Assembly (NCBI GenBank): GCA_028583415.1
Contig: CM053270.1
Location: 4,118,501 to 4,182,500 of the forward strand
DNA: 64,000 nt
Origin: Protea cynaroides
Lineage: Eukaryota; Streptophyta; Magnoliopsida; Proteales; Proteaceae
Direction of reading: 5' to 3'
Shown here: positions 1-12,423 of the stretch, in pieces
How positions within the stretch are numbered: position 1 is the first letter of the stretch
How the letters are laid out: each line of letters opens with the position of its first letter
The notes under the pieces: model-generated
Told to the model about the DNA's origin: nothing
The model's input: only the letters and a program-made list of their open reading frames with translations
The model's database searches: none
Made by a program: the position numbers and the translations under genes

Positions 1-2305
1 TCAATTTTTATGGCATTGTATCTCATGATCATGTCATCATTTTATGTACAAATTCATGAATCTGACTGGAACTCTTATCTGTCGTTCATTACATCCGACG
101 GCTTCCCAAGATTCCTATAAGCCCTTCATTTCTCAAGCCAATAAAATGGGATCTTTTTGGTAAGATAAATCCATTCTACATAAACAACCAAACACTCTCC
201 CAATGGTAGACCCATGTGGACAGTTTCACATCAGTCCTCTTGGACCTTCAACATCAATACTTGTCAACAAACTTAAAGGTTTCAGGCCCAGATATGATCG
301 TGACTGATTCGGAATCTCGATGTAGCTTTTTGAGACACGTGTCCATCTGAACATCTCCAAGAAAGGAAAACATAATTCGGCACCATTTTTAATTTTGGTG
401 TGGGACTGCATTTCCCTAAGGTCGCTTTTAGTGATGATTCAAATAGCTGCCCGCCTATCAATGCATGTAGGTGTCAACTTAAACAGTAGGGCAAGGCTAC
501 CCATTTGTCATGAAAGTCGTGCCATTCGGATTTCCCCTAAGGGTTTCAGACCATTGGATAAGACCATAATTTTGGCAATATCCTCACCATATCAGGACTC
601 TTTATTCAACCCAAGATGGGATTTGCAAAAAGAAGAAAATGAAAAAAAATAATAATGGGAAGAAAAGAAACCTCAGTAGGGAAAGGCAACCCGAGAAACC
701 TCAATGGGCAACCCATAATACCTCAGTGGGGATAGGCGACCTGATGCAACCCTAAAGCATTGCCCTCATTGACCCTTCATAGAAAAATTCAGTGGTTCAT
801 ATAGACAAGTGTCATACCAATCTACCCTCTATAAGGAAAGGAACCCCTCTTGCTCTCCAGTGAATCATACTCGGAGGAGTTGAACAAACCATCATCTGTT
901 GGGCTCCGTAGCATTGCCTTTCAACAGAATTCTATCTTCAAATCCTTTGGTCATGTTAGGGAGAGAGCAAATTCTCATGGCCTGGTTACGGATGTAGCCA
1001 AATTCATTCAAATCATCAGCTCCCTCATTTTTCAAGATTCAAGAAGGGCTTATCTAAGAAGTCATTTTCTACAATCAATCTGTCAATCTTCCCTTGACCT
1101 CAGAAGCATGGTCAAATTCTAAATGCAATCTAGATTCAACCTTGTTCTAACTCTGTTAGATTTCCCATTTCCTTCTACAGTAGCGGTCTGTCACAACATG
1201 CAGACACTGGGGCATAGATATATCCTATGTAGAGGAATTGAACTTGATCATGAGCATTACATCTAGAATCCATTGTCTAGTCTGAAGTCACTGACTTTCC
1301 TAGTCAATAGAAGTAGGTCAGTCCAAGTTGGTTTTTACCGATTTCTCAGTTCTCCAAATCCTGTTGATGAAGAAAATCCAATGTGGTCACTCACCTGTTA
1401 GGATTTGGTCACCAAATTCTCTAAAGGAACACTTCGAATCCTTTGCTCCTCGTGCCTACTTTGGGGCCATGATTCATTAATCTTTCAAAATTAGCACAAC
1501 AATATTGCAAAGCCCTGAGCTTTTCATGAGCCTAGATCAAAGGCCAAACCCATGTCACATTTCATCGCCGCTTGGCTATTCTATCAATTTGGTCTACCAT
1601 AATGCACAGTCAAAGAACTTAGTTGATCAGATGCCTCTCGACAGTCTAACACAAAGGTCAATCAATAAAATCACTTTGGTTAGAGACTGTCAAGCTCCCC
1701 TCATTCTTGTCCAAAATCCTCGCTAGAGTTTCTTTCAATCCAAAATCCAACAACATCAATGTTGGCTGAAGAAATTACATGGAACCTTTCCAAGGGAGCA
1801 ACCAAGTCATCCCTACCGTGCTGAAATTGAGTCAAACTTTCAATACCAGGTCATAAATGGCAAATTTCAAATCTAGGTATCATGCCAGCGAAGTCCATGA
1901 CACCATTTCCATTGATGTCATGTTTTATGCCTTCACCAACAAAGCAGGGGCAAAAAAACCTTGGAAAACTACCAAGGAATTCAACATCATTTCAAATATA
2001 TCCAGCACTCTATAGGTTGAAAGTCAAGAGACTTCCAAGATGGGTCAGATTTCAACCCTAAAGGTTCAAAATCAACAAAGCCTTTATGTATGGGTCACTT
2101 TCAAGCATCCTAAAGGTTCATAGCCATAGAGCTTCCAAGAAGGATATTCCTATTTTCAATCCTGAAGGTCCAAAGCTGGTAGGAACTGCTAAGATGAGTC
2201 ATTCAGTATCACCCTATAAGTGACCTTCTGAGTTCTTTCTCATTTCAGAATCAATAGCAAATTCCTCACCCTATAAGTGACTTTCTGAGTTCTTGCTAAT
2301 TTCAG

Positions 2306-2556
2306 AATCAAATGTGGAGCCCTAGCTCATCCAAAGATCAAATCAATCTCAGATTATTGGTGAATCAAATGCAGAGCCCTAGCTCATCCAAATTTCAAAT
2401 CAATCTCAGTCTATAAGTAAATCAAATGTAGAGCCCTAGCTCATTCAAAGATCAAGTCAATCTCAGCCTATAAGTGAATCCAGAGCCCTAGCTCATTCAA
2501 AGATCAATTCAATCTCAGCATATAAGTGAATCAAATGCAGAGCCCTAGCTTATTCA
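2306..2556 (+). repeat. Tandem repeat, about 57-bp unit, four to five copies
   Basis: The phrase gagccctagctcattcaaag followed by a caatctcag block and ataagtgaat recurs four times with small changes. One copy is shortened by several bases. It lies in the non-coding 3' region of element E. Confidence 0.85.
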
Positions 2557-2662
2557 GAAAAAAACAATCTCAGAATCTCAATCAAAAGAGCCTCAGTTCA
2601 ATCAAAGAGAAGACATCAAGTTTTCCATCCAAATCAAATCCGAGCCCAAGCTCATGCAATCA

Positions 2663-2960
2663 GCCTTGTATTCACAGCCTAGCTTCATACAAGAAGAGGT
2701 CTATCAGCCTACAAATGGATCAAGCCGGGTCCAAGCCCGCACATACCTTGCATTGAGTTCCACCTCAGCAAGAAGAGGTTCCCAGCCTACAATTGAGCCT
2801 TGTATTCACAGCCTAGCTTCATACAAGAAGAGGTCTATCAGCCTACAAATGGATCAAGCCGGGTTCAAGCCCGCACATACCTTGCATTGAGTTCCACCTC
2901 AACAAGAAGAGGTTCCCAGCCTACAAATGAGCCTTGTATTCACAGCCTAGCTTCATACAA
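2663..2960 (+). repeat. Tandem repeat, 134-bp unit, about 2.2 copies
   Basis: The phrase gccttgtattcacagcctag starts at 2663, 2797 and 2931, exactly 134 bp apart. Copies 1 and 2 are nearly identical, so the duplication is young relative to its surroundings. The overlapping open frames here are products of the repeat. Confidence 0.9.
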
Positions 2961-3162
2961 GAAAACCAGTTACCAATCTTACAAGAAGAGCAAACCTTCT
3001 GGCCAGTCGAACTACGTTCTGGGCTTGATTTATAGGACACCCATAGAATACGTAGGCAGTTTAGGAAGAATTACCCTAAGTGTAGCCCAATAAACAATAT
3101 CACTCATACCCCAAAAATGTGGTTCTTTTATCTTTAGCCTTCAACTGATAACAATCTCGGCT

Positions 3163-3175
3163 AAAGAGGGGCATC
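3163..3175 (+). promoter_or_regulatory. Polypurine tract of element E
   Basis: The tract aaagaggggcatc sits directly before TGTAAGCACCCC, the start of the LTR. This is the usual position and form of the plus-strand primer in Tat-lineage elements. It fixes the orientation of E as plus. Confidence 0.8.
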
Positions 3176-3439
3176 TGTAAGCACCCCATTTTTGCCACCC
3201 TCGGCATAAGTGAACCAATATGGCAGGTTTTTGACCTTTAACCCAAAGATTTGTGATTTTTCACTGATCCCCACAGTAGGGTCATGGGCTATTATCTACA
3301 TAGATGCATAGGTCATAGAATTATCTTCGAAACGAGACCCGAATTGTTCAATTCCGATATCAAATGAGGAAGATATGACCATTTTAGTCGGATGATACAT
3401 ATATGGGAGGTTTATGAAATTATTATAAATAATCCCAGG

Positions 3440-4080
3440 GGCCTTCATGCAAATTATCCTAAGTCGGATCGTTTGAATTTCAAATCATCATATCTTGATC
3501 ATCCGACATCGGATTCAGATGATTCCAAAACCATTATTCTTCATTCATGATGTTCTACAAAGTGGACGTAAAAAATCCCGGGTAGAAGTCACCAGTGGGT
3601 CCCATGCAAGCTTGCATGCAAAATGATCGTTAGAATTTCAAAGCTTCATATCTTTTCCGTTCTACGTCGGATTCAGACGATTCCAAGGCCATTGTTCTTC
3701 ATTTGTGATGTCCTACAAAGTGGACGTGGAAAATCTCGGGTAAAGGTCTCCGGAGGGTCCTATGCAAAATTACATATGGAAATGGTCATTTAATATTCAA
3801 AAATTCATATTTTGATCATCTCATATCCAAATCAGGTGATTCCAGTCTCATTATGTTCCATTTTTAGTGCTCTACAAAGTGGACGTAAAATATTTCCGGT
3901 AGAAGCCTCCGAAGGATCTCATGCAGAATGGCCAGCCAAATTATCGATAATTGATCCGCTTAAACTTCAAAAATTCATAAGTTGACCATTTTACTTTCAA
4001 ATGAGGTGATTCCAGTTCCTATATTCCTCATTTTTAGGGTTCTACAAAATGAACGTAAGAAATTTGGAATAGAGGCCATC
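3440..4080 (+). repeat. Degenerate tandem repeat, about 160-bp unit, four copies
   Basis: The phrase ctacaaagtggacgta, or a close variant, recurs near 3555, 3712, 3872 and 4042. Each is preceded by a block like ggattcagatgattccaa. Copies have diverged strongly, so this is an old expansion within the LTR of E. Confidence 0.75.
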
Positions 4081-4375
4081 AGAAAATTCCGACAGCTGAA
4101 ATGACCATGAAATGACTAGGAGAGAAAACTCAGTTAATTCCAATCAATCCAGTCAACTCAGCTCAGTTCAAGCCAGTCTAGGCCCAACCCAATCAATCCT
4201 TGTCAATCCAGACCAATTCATGGTGGCACATACGCATATATTTCTTTTATATATTATTATATAATGTATAATATATTATAATATATCATATAATATATAC
4301 ATATGTTTTATATGTATATTATATTATATATATATTAATATATTAATATATTATATAATTATATATATTTTTTAT

Positions 4376-4517
4376 ATAGAAAACAAAGGATCCCAAAGAG
4401 AGAGGACCGAAAAAAAAAAGGGGAAAAAGGAAAGAAATAAAGAGAATAAGATCGGGGAAGAGGAGAAATAAAGAAAGAATAAGAAAAGGAAAAAAAAAGA
4501 AAGAAAAGAGGACCCGA

Positions 4518-4593
<76 letters not shown>

Positions 4594-5165
4594 TGGAAAG
4601 AAAAAGGAAAAAAACAAGAAAAAAAGAAGATTGAGAAATCGAGAAAGATTGAGAGAGAGGAGAAAAGAAAAAAAAAAGAAAAAAAAAGAGAGGATGGTGA
4701 AACCGAAGAAGGAAAGAAGAGGAAGAAGAAGGAAAGAGAGGGAAGAGGGAAAATAAAATAAAATAAAATAAAAGCTTGTCGGTTGGAAAAGGGAAGAAAA
4801 CCGGAGAAGATAAGAAGAGAAAAGGGAGGCTGGAAAATGAGAAAAGGAGAAAAATCGAGATGAGGAAAGGAGAGAGAGAGTGGAGGAAGAAAAGAATAAA
4901 AAAAAACAGAAAAGAGGAAAGAAACCGAGAAGAGAGAGAGGAAGAAAAGGAAGAAGCATGAGGTGGAGAGGAGAAGAAAAATTAGAAAAGAAGGGGAGAG
5001 GACCGAGAAGAAGGAGGAGGTGGAAAGGAGAAGAAAAAAAAGCAGAAAAAAAAATGGAGAAGAAGGAGGAGAAAACCGAAAGAAGGGAGAGAGAGAGAGA
5101 GAAGGCATTGAGAAGAAGAGGGAGAAATCAAAAAGAGAGGCAGTAGCGAGAAGAAGAAGAAGGAG
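4376..5165 (+). repeat. Purine-rich block with (GA)n microsatellite
   Basis: Nearly 800 bases are almost entirely A and G on this strand, with an uninterrupted (GA)n at about 4513-4591. Long open frames on both strands here come from the lack of stops in purine or pyrimidine runs and are not genes. An AT-rich segment (4240-4375) precedes it. Confidence 0.9.
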
Positions 5166-5689
5166 AAGGCAACCACTGGAGGTGGCTCTGCGATTCAGGT
5201 AAGCCGCTGCCCCCATCTTCTTTTACTCCTCTTGCACGATCACCGATCCACCTTGAACCCAACCTCCATCTCCTACATGAACCACATCTGTCCACACCTG
5301 CTGCCTTAATACCACCATGCACCACCACTTAGAAAAACCTGCAGCCATTACCCGTTGTCAAACCACCAACCCAACACCCTACTGTCCCATACTCTCCACG
5401 TAACCTGCTGCAACCACTTACCTCCTCATTAACCAAATCCAACCCTTGATCCATCCCTACATCATTTATCTAATTACAGCCCTTTGATTTCCCATCAATC
5501 CTCTGATCCCATATGTTTTAATTTAATGTGAAATTTGATGTGAATGTGTTTGAGTTTCATATCTATTGACCCGAATGCTTGAATTTTATGTAATCAAAAT
5601 TTGATTCGAATGAGTTTGAATTTGATTAAGATTAATTCATATGATTCAATATATTTTTGAATAAATTTGATTGGTTGGGTGATGATCCT

Positions 5690-6330
5690 ATTTTGGTAAT
5701 GAGATTAAGTATGTACCATGGGATGATAATTTTATTTTGATTGTGATGAAATTGAATTGATTCCATCGATTAGGTGAATATGTGATGAAAATTGAATTGA
5801 TCCCATCGTAATAAAATTGAATTGATCCCATTGATTATGGGAATTTTGATGAAATTGAGTTGATCTTATCGATCATATGAATCTTGATGAATTTGATCCG
5901 ATCATATGAATTTGTAATTGAATTGATCAGATCATATGGAATTTTGATTGATCCGATCATATGATTCTTGATGAAATTGAATTTGAGCCGACTGTGGAAT
6001 ATTGTGATGAAATTGTAATTGATCCGATCGTATGGAATTATGATTGATTCAATTATGGCATTATGATGAAAATTGATTTGATTATGGCATTATGATGAAA
6101 ATTGATCCGATTATGGTATTATGATGAAAATTGATCCGATTATAGCATTATGATGAAGATTGATTCGATTATGGCAAAAAAAATTGATCCGATTATGGCA
6201 TTATGATGAAAATTGATCCGATCATATGGAATTTTGATGGAATTAAAATTGATCCGATCATATGCTTGGAATAATATGATTAAAATTGAACCATTGATCT
6301 TCGAGTTTTGATTTGATCCGTTGATCATAA
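5690..6330 (+). repeat. Degenerate short repeats based on ttgatccgatcatatg
   Basis: The phrases attgatccgatcatatg, attgatccgattatggc and ttatgatgaaaattgatc recur many times with variable spacing. The block is AT-rich and non-coding, and lies inside the LTR of E. Confidence 0.75.
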
Positions 6331-6584
6331 TTTACCTTCATTTGAGTAATCTGAATGGTTAGATTATTAATTTGAGTAATCTAAACCGTTGGATTATCTT
6401 CAAAGTGATGTAAATGGATATGAATGATTAGATTATCATGATAAGTGATCTGGACCGTTAGATTATCTTTGGGAGTGGTAGAAATAATTTTGAACGATTA
6501 AATTACCATCAATAGTGATTTATACCGTTGAATTTTTCATCATGAATATTTGTATGCTCATTGCCATAGTTGGATGCTTATTGT

Positions 6585-7018
6585 CATAATTAGGGTAGAA
6601 AATCCTAAAATGGAAAGAATGTAACAATTAGGGTAGAAAACCCTAAAAAATAGAAATAAAATAATAATTAGGATAGAAAACCCTAAAATGGAAAGAATGT
6701 AACAATTAGGGTAGAAAACCCTAAAAAAATAGAAATAAAATAACAAGTAGGGTAGAAAACCCTAAAATGGAAAGAATGTAACAATTATGGTAGAAAGCCC
6801 TAAAAAATGGAAATAAAATAATAACTAGGGTAGAAAACCCTAAAATGGAAAGAAAGTAACAGTTAGGGTAGAAAACCCTAAAAAATAATTAGGGTAGAAA
6901 ACCCTAAAAAATGGAAATAAAATAATAATTAGGGTAGAAAACCCTAAAATGGAAAAAATTTAACATTAGGGTAGAAAACCCTAAAATAGAAAGAAAATAA
7001 CAATTAGGGTAGAAAATA
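6585..7018 (+). repeat. Telomere-like interstitial repeat (ttagggtagaaaaccctaaa)
   Basis: About eleven copies of a 35-40-bp unit contain ttagggt-agaaa-accctaaa, followed by atggaaagaatgtaac or a variant. Each copy holds TTAGGG and CCCTAAA in opposing orientation, forming a small hairpin. It is not a perfect plant telomere array, whose unit is TTTAGGG in one orientation. It lies inside the LTR of E. Confidence 0.85.
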
Positions 7019-7439
7019 GCATACTAGATCATGCCATGTAAGCTCTTGCCTTATTTGCAATACATGCCATATTTGAAAGATTTTTAAACAATCTTACTGT
7101 ATGTGAATTTCTTGTCATAAATGTTTTATGTGCCATATTTAGATAGAATATTCTATTTTTTTGGCAATAACTTATTTTATGCAACACCCTAGTCAAACTG
7201 CCATATCTGCACACTTCTAGAAGACAATCTAGGCGTGGGGACGTGCATTTAGGCACCCACATTCTTGGGAAGGGCATAATGGGAATAATAAAACCTTAAT
7301 AAAGAAAGAGAATTCTTTGCCAAACCTTCCAAAATTAGAATTCAGAATGAAAAGGGTAATTTAGGACGATTTTCCCCTCGGCAAACCCTAAACCTAGAAT
7401 AGGTTCTAAACCCTAAACCTAGAATAGGTTCTCAATCAT

Positions 7440-7935
7440 TAACCTAGAACAGGTTATCCAGTTCGAACTACGCGGATTCTGATTCCTAGGGCAAACCCTA
7501 GGATACGTAGGCTATTTGGGAGAAACCCAAATTCGGATCCACACATTTAGTCCACTTGAACTATCCATAGACCCACTAGGATATTTACATACCTTAGTCC
7601 ACTCGGACTATCCATAGATCCACTAGGATATCCATTCCCATTTCTACCCATCATTCCCGAACTATGCGGATTCTGATTCCTAGGGCAAACCCTAGGATAC
7701 GTAGGCTATTTGGGAAAAACCCAAATTCGGATCCACAATTTAGTCCACTCGGACTATCCATAGATCCACTAGGATATTTATCCACACCTTAGTCCACTCG
7801 GACTATCCAAAGATCCACTAGGATATTTATCCACATTTTAACCCACATAGGGTTATCCACATTCCAACCCAAATAGGGTTATTCTTAGATCCACTAGGAC
7901 TATCTATCAGTCCACATGGACTATCCAGATCCTAA
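7440..7935 (+). repeat. Compound tandem repeats in LTR E
   Basis: Two unit types alternate. One holds gattcctagggcaaaccctaggatacgtagg in two copies (near 7480 and 7675). The other is a roughly 60-bp unit with tagtccactcggactatcc and atccactaggatattta in about five copies. There is no coding potential. Confidence 0.8.
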
Positions 7936-8376
7936 CCCATAGGATTTCTCAGCCTCTCAAGCATAAATTTCAACTTGAACAAAGAACTTAATCATGCACA
8001 AGCATAAATCACAGCCATAAACTTTAATCACACCTGAACTACGATGGTGAACCTGATTTTCAGAATAATTTCGTAATACGTAGGCAATCTGATGGATACA
8101 GATTCGGTTCAATGATATCAAACCACTTGGTTTGGTTTAATTTAATAAATAGAGTCTAGCATAGGAAAGGTATGTGAGACCGATTTCGATCGGGCGGTTT
8201 GGGTGCCTAACCCCTTCCCATAACCGTAACCTGACACTTACCCAATCTCTGATGGACCAGAATTCCAATCTAAGGGTCATGAGTCAATCGAAGTCTTACC
8301 TTGGGGTGAGATTTAACATGTCTAAGGTCCTAGACCTAAATCTAGGTGGCGACTTCTAAAGATTTTCATCTTTGTC

Positions 8377-9963
8377 CTCACACTAACCAATCCTAAATGT
8401 CATCCGGTGTATCTAAGGCCTCACCCCAACATCCCTCAATAAGTCCATAGAGATGGAGCTAAGGCCTCCCGGTAGAGTTGAAGACTACACGGTCCGAGAC
8501 CACCTCCCCTGATGCCTTACGACGTAATAGTTCTGCTAAGGTAATGGCGATACGAGGATGTTATTGGGCAAGACTTGAGTAAAGATAGAGCTAGAGTCTG
8601 GTGATGAGGTCAGAGACTACCATGCCATGTCCTCCCCCTGATGCTCCACTCGCATCCAACACACCAACCACACACATACAATCACATGCCTATTCCTAGC
8701 ATCATCATCATCATCATGTTATAAATAAACAGAATTAATTATGCATAAATAGTAATAGCAGGAATATTGGATGACATGTGAGATGCACATTACGAGTGTA
8801 CACGCATAAAATCAATCATGGCATTAGACTTGAATAAATAAATAGTTTGTTATTATCCAATTAGTTTAGGTCCTATTCCCTCACCTGTTAGCAATACTCG
8901 ATCTCCTTCCAAGCCTTGAAATTCTCTTTGAATTGATTTAACAACCTAAAATTTATATGAATTTAAGTTAGGGTTCATATGTGACATGTTACAGTAGTCG
9001 AAAATCGAAACAGAGCACTGATAGGTGTTTGATTGGTCCTATGGTCTCATACTGTGTCGACATTACTGTTTATGGTCGATACCCTACGTCCGTATATGGT
9101 GCGATCGTAGCTGCAATCATATGATTCTTGAATCTTCCTGAATACCTATGGTCGATCCTCTGATCAGGCTGGTCATGCTAGTCGACTGTAGCTGTGACCT
9201 TGAGATTTCTGGTCACAGACTACATGTTATTCGAGTTCTTCCTAGGTCAAATCCTCTACTCTTCAATTGGGTTTATCCTAAGGTCATCCTATGGCCATCA
9301 TTAGTAGTTTCTTATCAACCATAATCATCAAACTCATCCCTCATGGTTATCCTTAGGATTTTCTCAAGGATCACATAGATCATAATAGGTTGATATCTCC
9401 TAACCTTTATAGAAGTCTTATTCCTTAGAGTTTACATCTCCAGAGATTAGGTTCACACCTTTGCCTGTGATAGAGAGCCAATCTCTTCTTAGCAAGTTCC
9501 TTTCCTTAGTTTTTTCTTCTTTTCCTTCTCTTCCTTCTCTTTCTCTAGGGTTTACTAATGTTCTAAAAGAGTGAAAAAGGGCTGAGGGACGTCCTTTATA
9601 TAGAGGAACTCTCCATATAGAGTCCTTTTTCAATTAGGAAAGCAATCCCTTAGTTTAGGAAAGTTTCTAAAACTCATAGTTTGATATGGGGTCTCATGAT
9701 TGATGGCTACGGTTGTAGAACCCGTCAACCGTGGGGTCGAAATCATCCACCGTAGGGTCCTGGATCCGAGATCTTCATTCTTACCATATAGTCGACCATA
9801 CCTATCCAGATATCCGACTATATGCATACAGTTTTGGGTGTTGAGTCGATTTTTATACTTGGTTTGTAATCCATCTTCACATGATCGATCCACTTGGTCC
9901 AGCTATGATGGGACGACCTGATACAACACGGTTAGACCAAGTTAGTGGAGTGCAGGTCTTTCA
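8377..9963 (-). mobile_element. Truncated LTR D2 (minus), Tekay-like LTR superfamily
   Basis: Read on the minus strand, the LTR begins at 9963 with TGAAAGACCTGCACTCC. It then follows the same course as the solo LTR D: a gtcttcccatcat-like U3, a TATA box near 9595-9602, gacgtccctca, a purine-rich leader, and the ctctagctctatctcta motifs. Similarity ends near 8377, where the end of LTR E is met, so the last 600 bp or so are missing. The simplest reading is that E inserted into this LTR. The right end abuts the copia gag remnant at 9964. Confidence 0.75.
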
Positions 9964-10945
9964 ACAGCCATGGAGCTCATAGCAAGTATCTCTGACATGG
10001 CCATGTTTATTGAAATTCGTGCAGAAAGGTCGGCGACGATTGTCAGTTGAAGGACCAAACCCTTTTGAACTTACTGCAAAGGCTACATGATCTGAAGAAA
10101 CTTGTGGAAGTATCAAACCTCTATGGCACTCTTCCTGGAGTACAAGAGAGTAAGCTTTACCGACCGAGAGCAGAGGATCCATTGCCAAGATTTGGGTGCG
10201 CACAGTGGTATATACTTCACTAAGACCCATCAAGAACTGAAAGACCTTCTCTTCTTGAATATGTTCAAGAAATTTTGGGAGGCATCCACAGGTGCAGTCT
10301 AGTATGTTGTGTTAGGAGCCTTAGTTCATCCTAGAGATTCTTCAGACTGGAGAAATAGCTTGATATAGATAAAGTCTTGCCGCATGAAAGCGATGTTCCG
10401 TTTGAGTTCATATACCCGAGGGCCGCTTCCTTGTTTTTCCGTCACGGCCTATGTTATAACGCATCCCTAAAAGCCCTCCACCCCACCTTCATTGAATAAC
10501 TCTTGTTGTTCCATCCATTTACGAATACCGTCTTGTAAATGGAGTTGCCTGCCCTGTCTGTCCTGGCTAGCGAAGGAGCATATCAACTCTCTAGATCGAG
10601 CCAGAGATCACAGGCATTCTCAGCGTACAGAACACTCTCATGGATTTCCTTCAACAAGCTATTATACAACCATGACATGACCATAAGTTTGCATTAGTCC
10701 CAGGCAGAAGCAGCAGAGGGATCGACCTTGGGATCCGGACGAACCAGTGAGCCATCATCAAAGGAGAATTTATTCTTCGCGCTTAAAGCAGCACGCATTG
10801 CTCTCTTCCATGTCTCATAGTTGTTACCATCAAGCAATTTGGTTACAAGAATATGACCAGGATTATCTTGAGGGAAGAGAGGCGAAGGAGAGGAAGAACT
10901 AGATGAAGGTGAAGATGTAGTCACTAAAATAGGTACTGACACCAT
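9964..10945 (-). pseudogene. Degraded Ty1/copia gag
   Basis: On the minus strand the frame from 10945 contains DNPGHILVTKLLDGNNYETW and AMRAALSAKNK, the N-terminal pattern of copia gag proteins. It runs on through W-C-K-MV-SWLYNS, SVLYAENACDLWLDL and YELKRNIAFMRQ in shifting frames. It ends with VYTTVRTQILAMDPL, VLQEE and a CCHC knuckle that keeps C-x4-H-x4-C but has lost its first spacing (CTNFNKHGHVRDTC). Stops and frameshifts break it at several points, including one after LDLES. The pol part is missing because LTR D2 begins immediately after the zinc knuckle. Gag packages element RNA in intact relatives; this copy cannot. Confidence 0.8.
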
Positions 10946-11138
10946 GGCAGATCTTGAAGATGAAACTCGAAACCAAAACAATAGATCAGACCACAGATTG
11001 GAGATCAGGAAAGGAAAATACCAAAGATTACAAATCTTGGTATGGAGAACACCGATCTAGACATAGAAAGTTCAGTTCTAGACACCGATCTAGACATAGA
11101 AAGTTCAGTTCTAGAATGAAATACCACAGATCTGACTC

Positions 11139-11141
<3 letters not shown>
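10946..11141 (-). other. Copia leader with a 33-bp direct repeat
   Basis: This is upstream of the minus-strand gag start and would be its untranslated leader. Within it, cgatctagacatagaaagtt occurs twice in tandem at about 11051-11115. It ends at an (AT)n run. Confidence 0.5.

Positions 11142-11212
<71 letters not shown>
11142..11212. repeat. (AT)n microsatellite
   Basis: An uninterrupted TA dinucleotide run directly abuts the left end of the Pack-MULE. A second TA run (12426-12458) abuts its right end, so the element sits inside what was one TA tract. Open frames across it encode only Tyr-Ile repeats. Confidence 0.95.
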
Positions 11213-11217
<5 letters not shown>

Positions 11218-12423
11218 ATTGACACATACCACCCCTGTACTTTAACCCGATTCCAAATAATTTAATAAGTTGCTAAACCGGACGAGTTATCCCCTGGTTC
11301 AACCATTCTTAAACAAAGAGAATAAATATACAATTTTACCCCTTGGTCCAACCATTCTTGATTTTTTCCTCTTTCCTTTCCTTTGTTCTTCTTCCTCTCC
11401 TACTATTCTTGTTATTATTTTCCCTATTTTCTGTACGGGCGTAGTGTGCTTGAGCTTGAAGTTCTCATCTGCAAACTTCAATCCATAAATCGATTCCCCT
11501 CCAATCCCATTACCCCTCGTGAATTTCTAATTGCCATTGTTACACACTCTTTTTTGATGTGGCTTTAGGGATTATCCATCTTCTTCTTGCCCAGGAATAA
11601 TCAAACAATTTCTTGAGCGATGCTTTTAATTTATTTTCTGCTCATATCAGCATCTCCAACATCCAATGACTCTGACAAGAAGAACATATCTGTTGCATCT
11701 GAGAAAACATTGTCATCGTCGTCTGAAAACGGGGGTTCTAACTCGATGGCTGCGCTGAAATTGCAAAGAGTCTACCGGAGTAACCGCACCCGATGCAGGT
11801 TAGTTGAAACTGCCGTCATTGTTGAAGAGCTTTGGTAGGTCCCCCCATCGCCTTATGTATATGATTAACCTGAAAAGAAAAGGAGATACCCTTCTCTCTC
11901 TCTCTACCCTGTCTCTATCTTTGATGTTCTTTTGTTTGGATCATTAAAAATAGGGATCCCTTAAAAATATGATGAAGGTGGCAAGCAATCGACTTTGCTC
12001 ATTTAAATCACAGTACGATTTCCTTCTTTAATTTCTTGAAACTGGAAACCGTGGCTTCGCGATGGAATCGAATCACGTTGAATGCTTCAAAGGTATATTT
12101 GTTTGCTTCTCTGTTTTTTAAACTATTCTCTAAACTGGAAAAGAGAAAAGAAAAAATTACTTCGTTGTCATCAGTCCAGCCGCAGATTTGGGTTACCGAT
12201 TCTTCTTCCAAACTTACATTCACCAACCATCTTCTTGATTCGAATCAAAGCTTTCACATTAAAGGGTATTTTGGTCATATTCAAGAGAATAAATAGGTTA
12301 AACTGTAAGGCTAGATTGGTTCGTCAATATGGTGTAAATTAAAGGATGGTATTCGTCTGGTTCAGCAACTTATTAAGGTATTTGAAATCGAGTTAAAATA
12401 TAGGGGTGGTATCTGTCAATTAC

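Larger units (their letters stand above)
1..3175 (+). mobile_element. Internal 3' region of Ogre/Tat-like gypsy element E (non-coding part)
   Basis: This stretch leads into a purine tract and a long LTR that starts at 3176, so I read it as the part of a retrotransposon between pol and the 3' LTR. I find no reverse transcriptase, integrase or gag motif in any frame, and the open frames are short and repeat-derived. Several local tandem duplications occur in it. One is a pair of about 58-bp copies around 2205-2305, and the 57-bp and 134-bp arrays are listed separately. Long non-coding 3' regions with tandem repeats are common in Tat/Ogre elements. The 5' part of the element would lie left of the window. 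Confidence 0.6.
3176..8376 (+). mobile_element. Long 3' LTR of Ogre/Tat-like element E
   Basis: The LTR begins with TGTAAGCACCCC just after the polypurine tract. The far end is not sharp. The text around 8195-8360 (gggtgcctaaccccttccc, then ggtggcgacttc) resembles the R/U5 end and primer-site border of Ogre-like elements as I remember them, and similarity to another LTR family starts near 8377. That gives about 5.2 kb, long but within the known range for Ogre-like LTRs. It contains degenerate 160-bp repeats, a purine-rich block with (GA)n, ATCGGATCAA-like repeats, telomere-like repeats and about 60-bp repeats. No 5' LTR is visible, so a TSD cannot be checked. Confidence 0.6.

Noticed and set aside
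4359..5216. Long Phe/Ser/Leu-rich open frames on the minus strand and Glu/Lys/Arg-rich frames on the plus strand
   Set aside because: They come from a purine-rich, (GA)n-containing block with few stop codons; composition is that of the repeat and no protein family is recognisable.
6585..7018. True interstitial telomere array
   Set aside because: Units are 35-40 bp with opposing TTAGGG and CCCTAAA, not head-to-tail TTTAGGG.
11005..11265. Tyr-Ile repeat proteins on both strands
   Set aside because: Translation of an (AT)n microsatellite.
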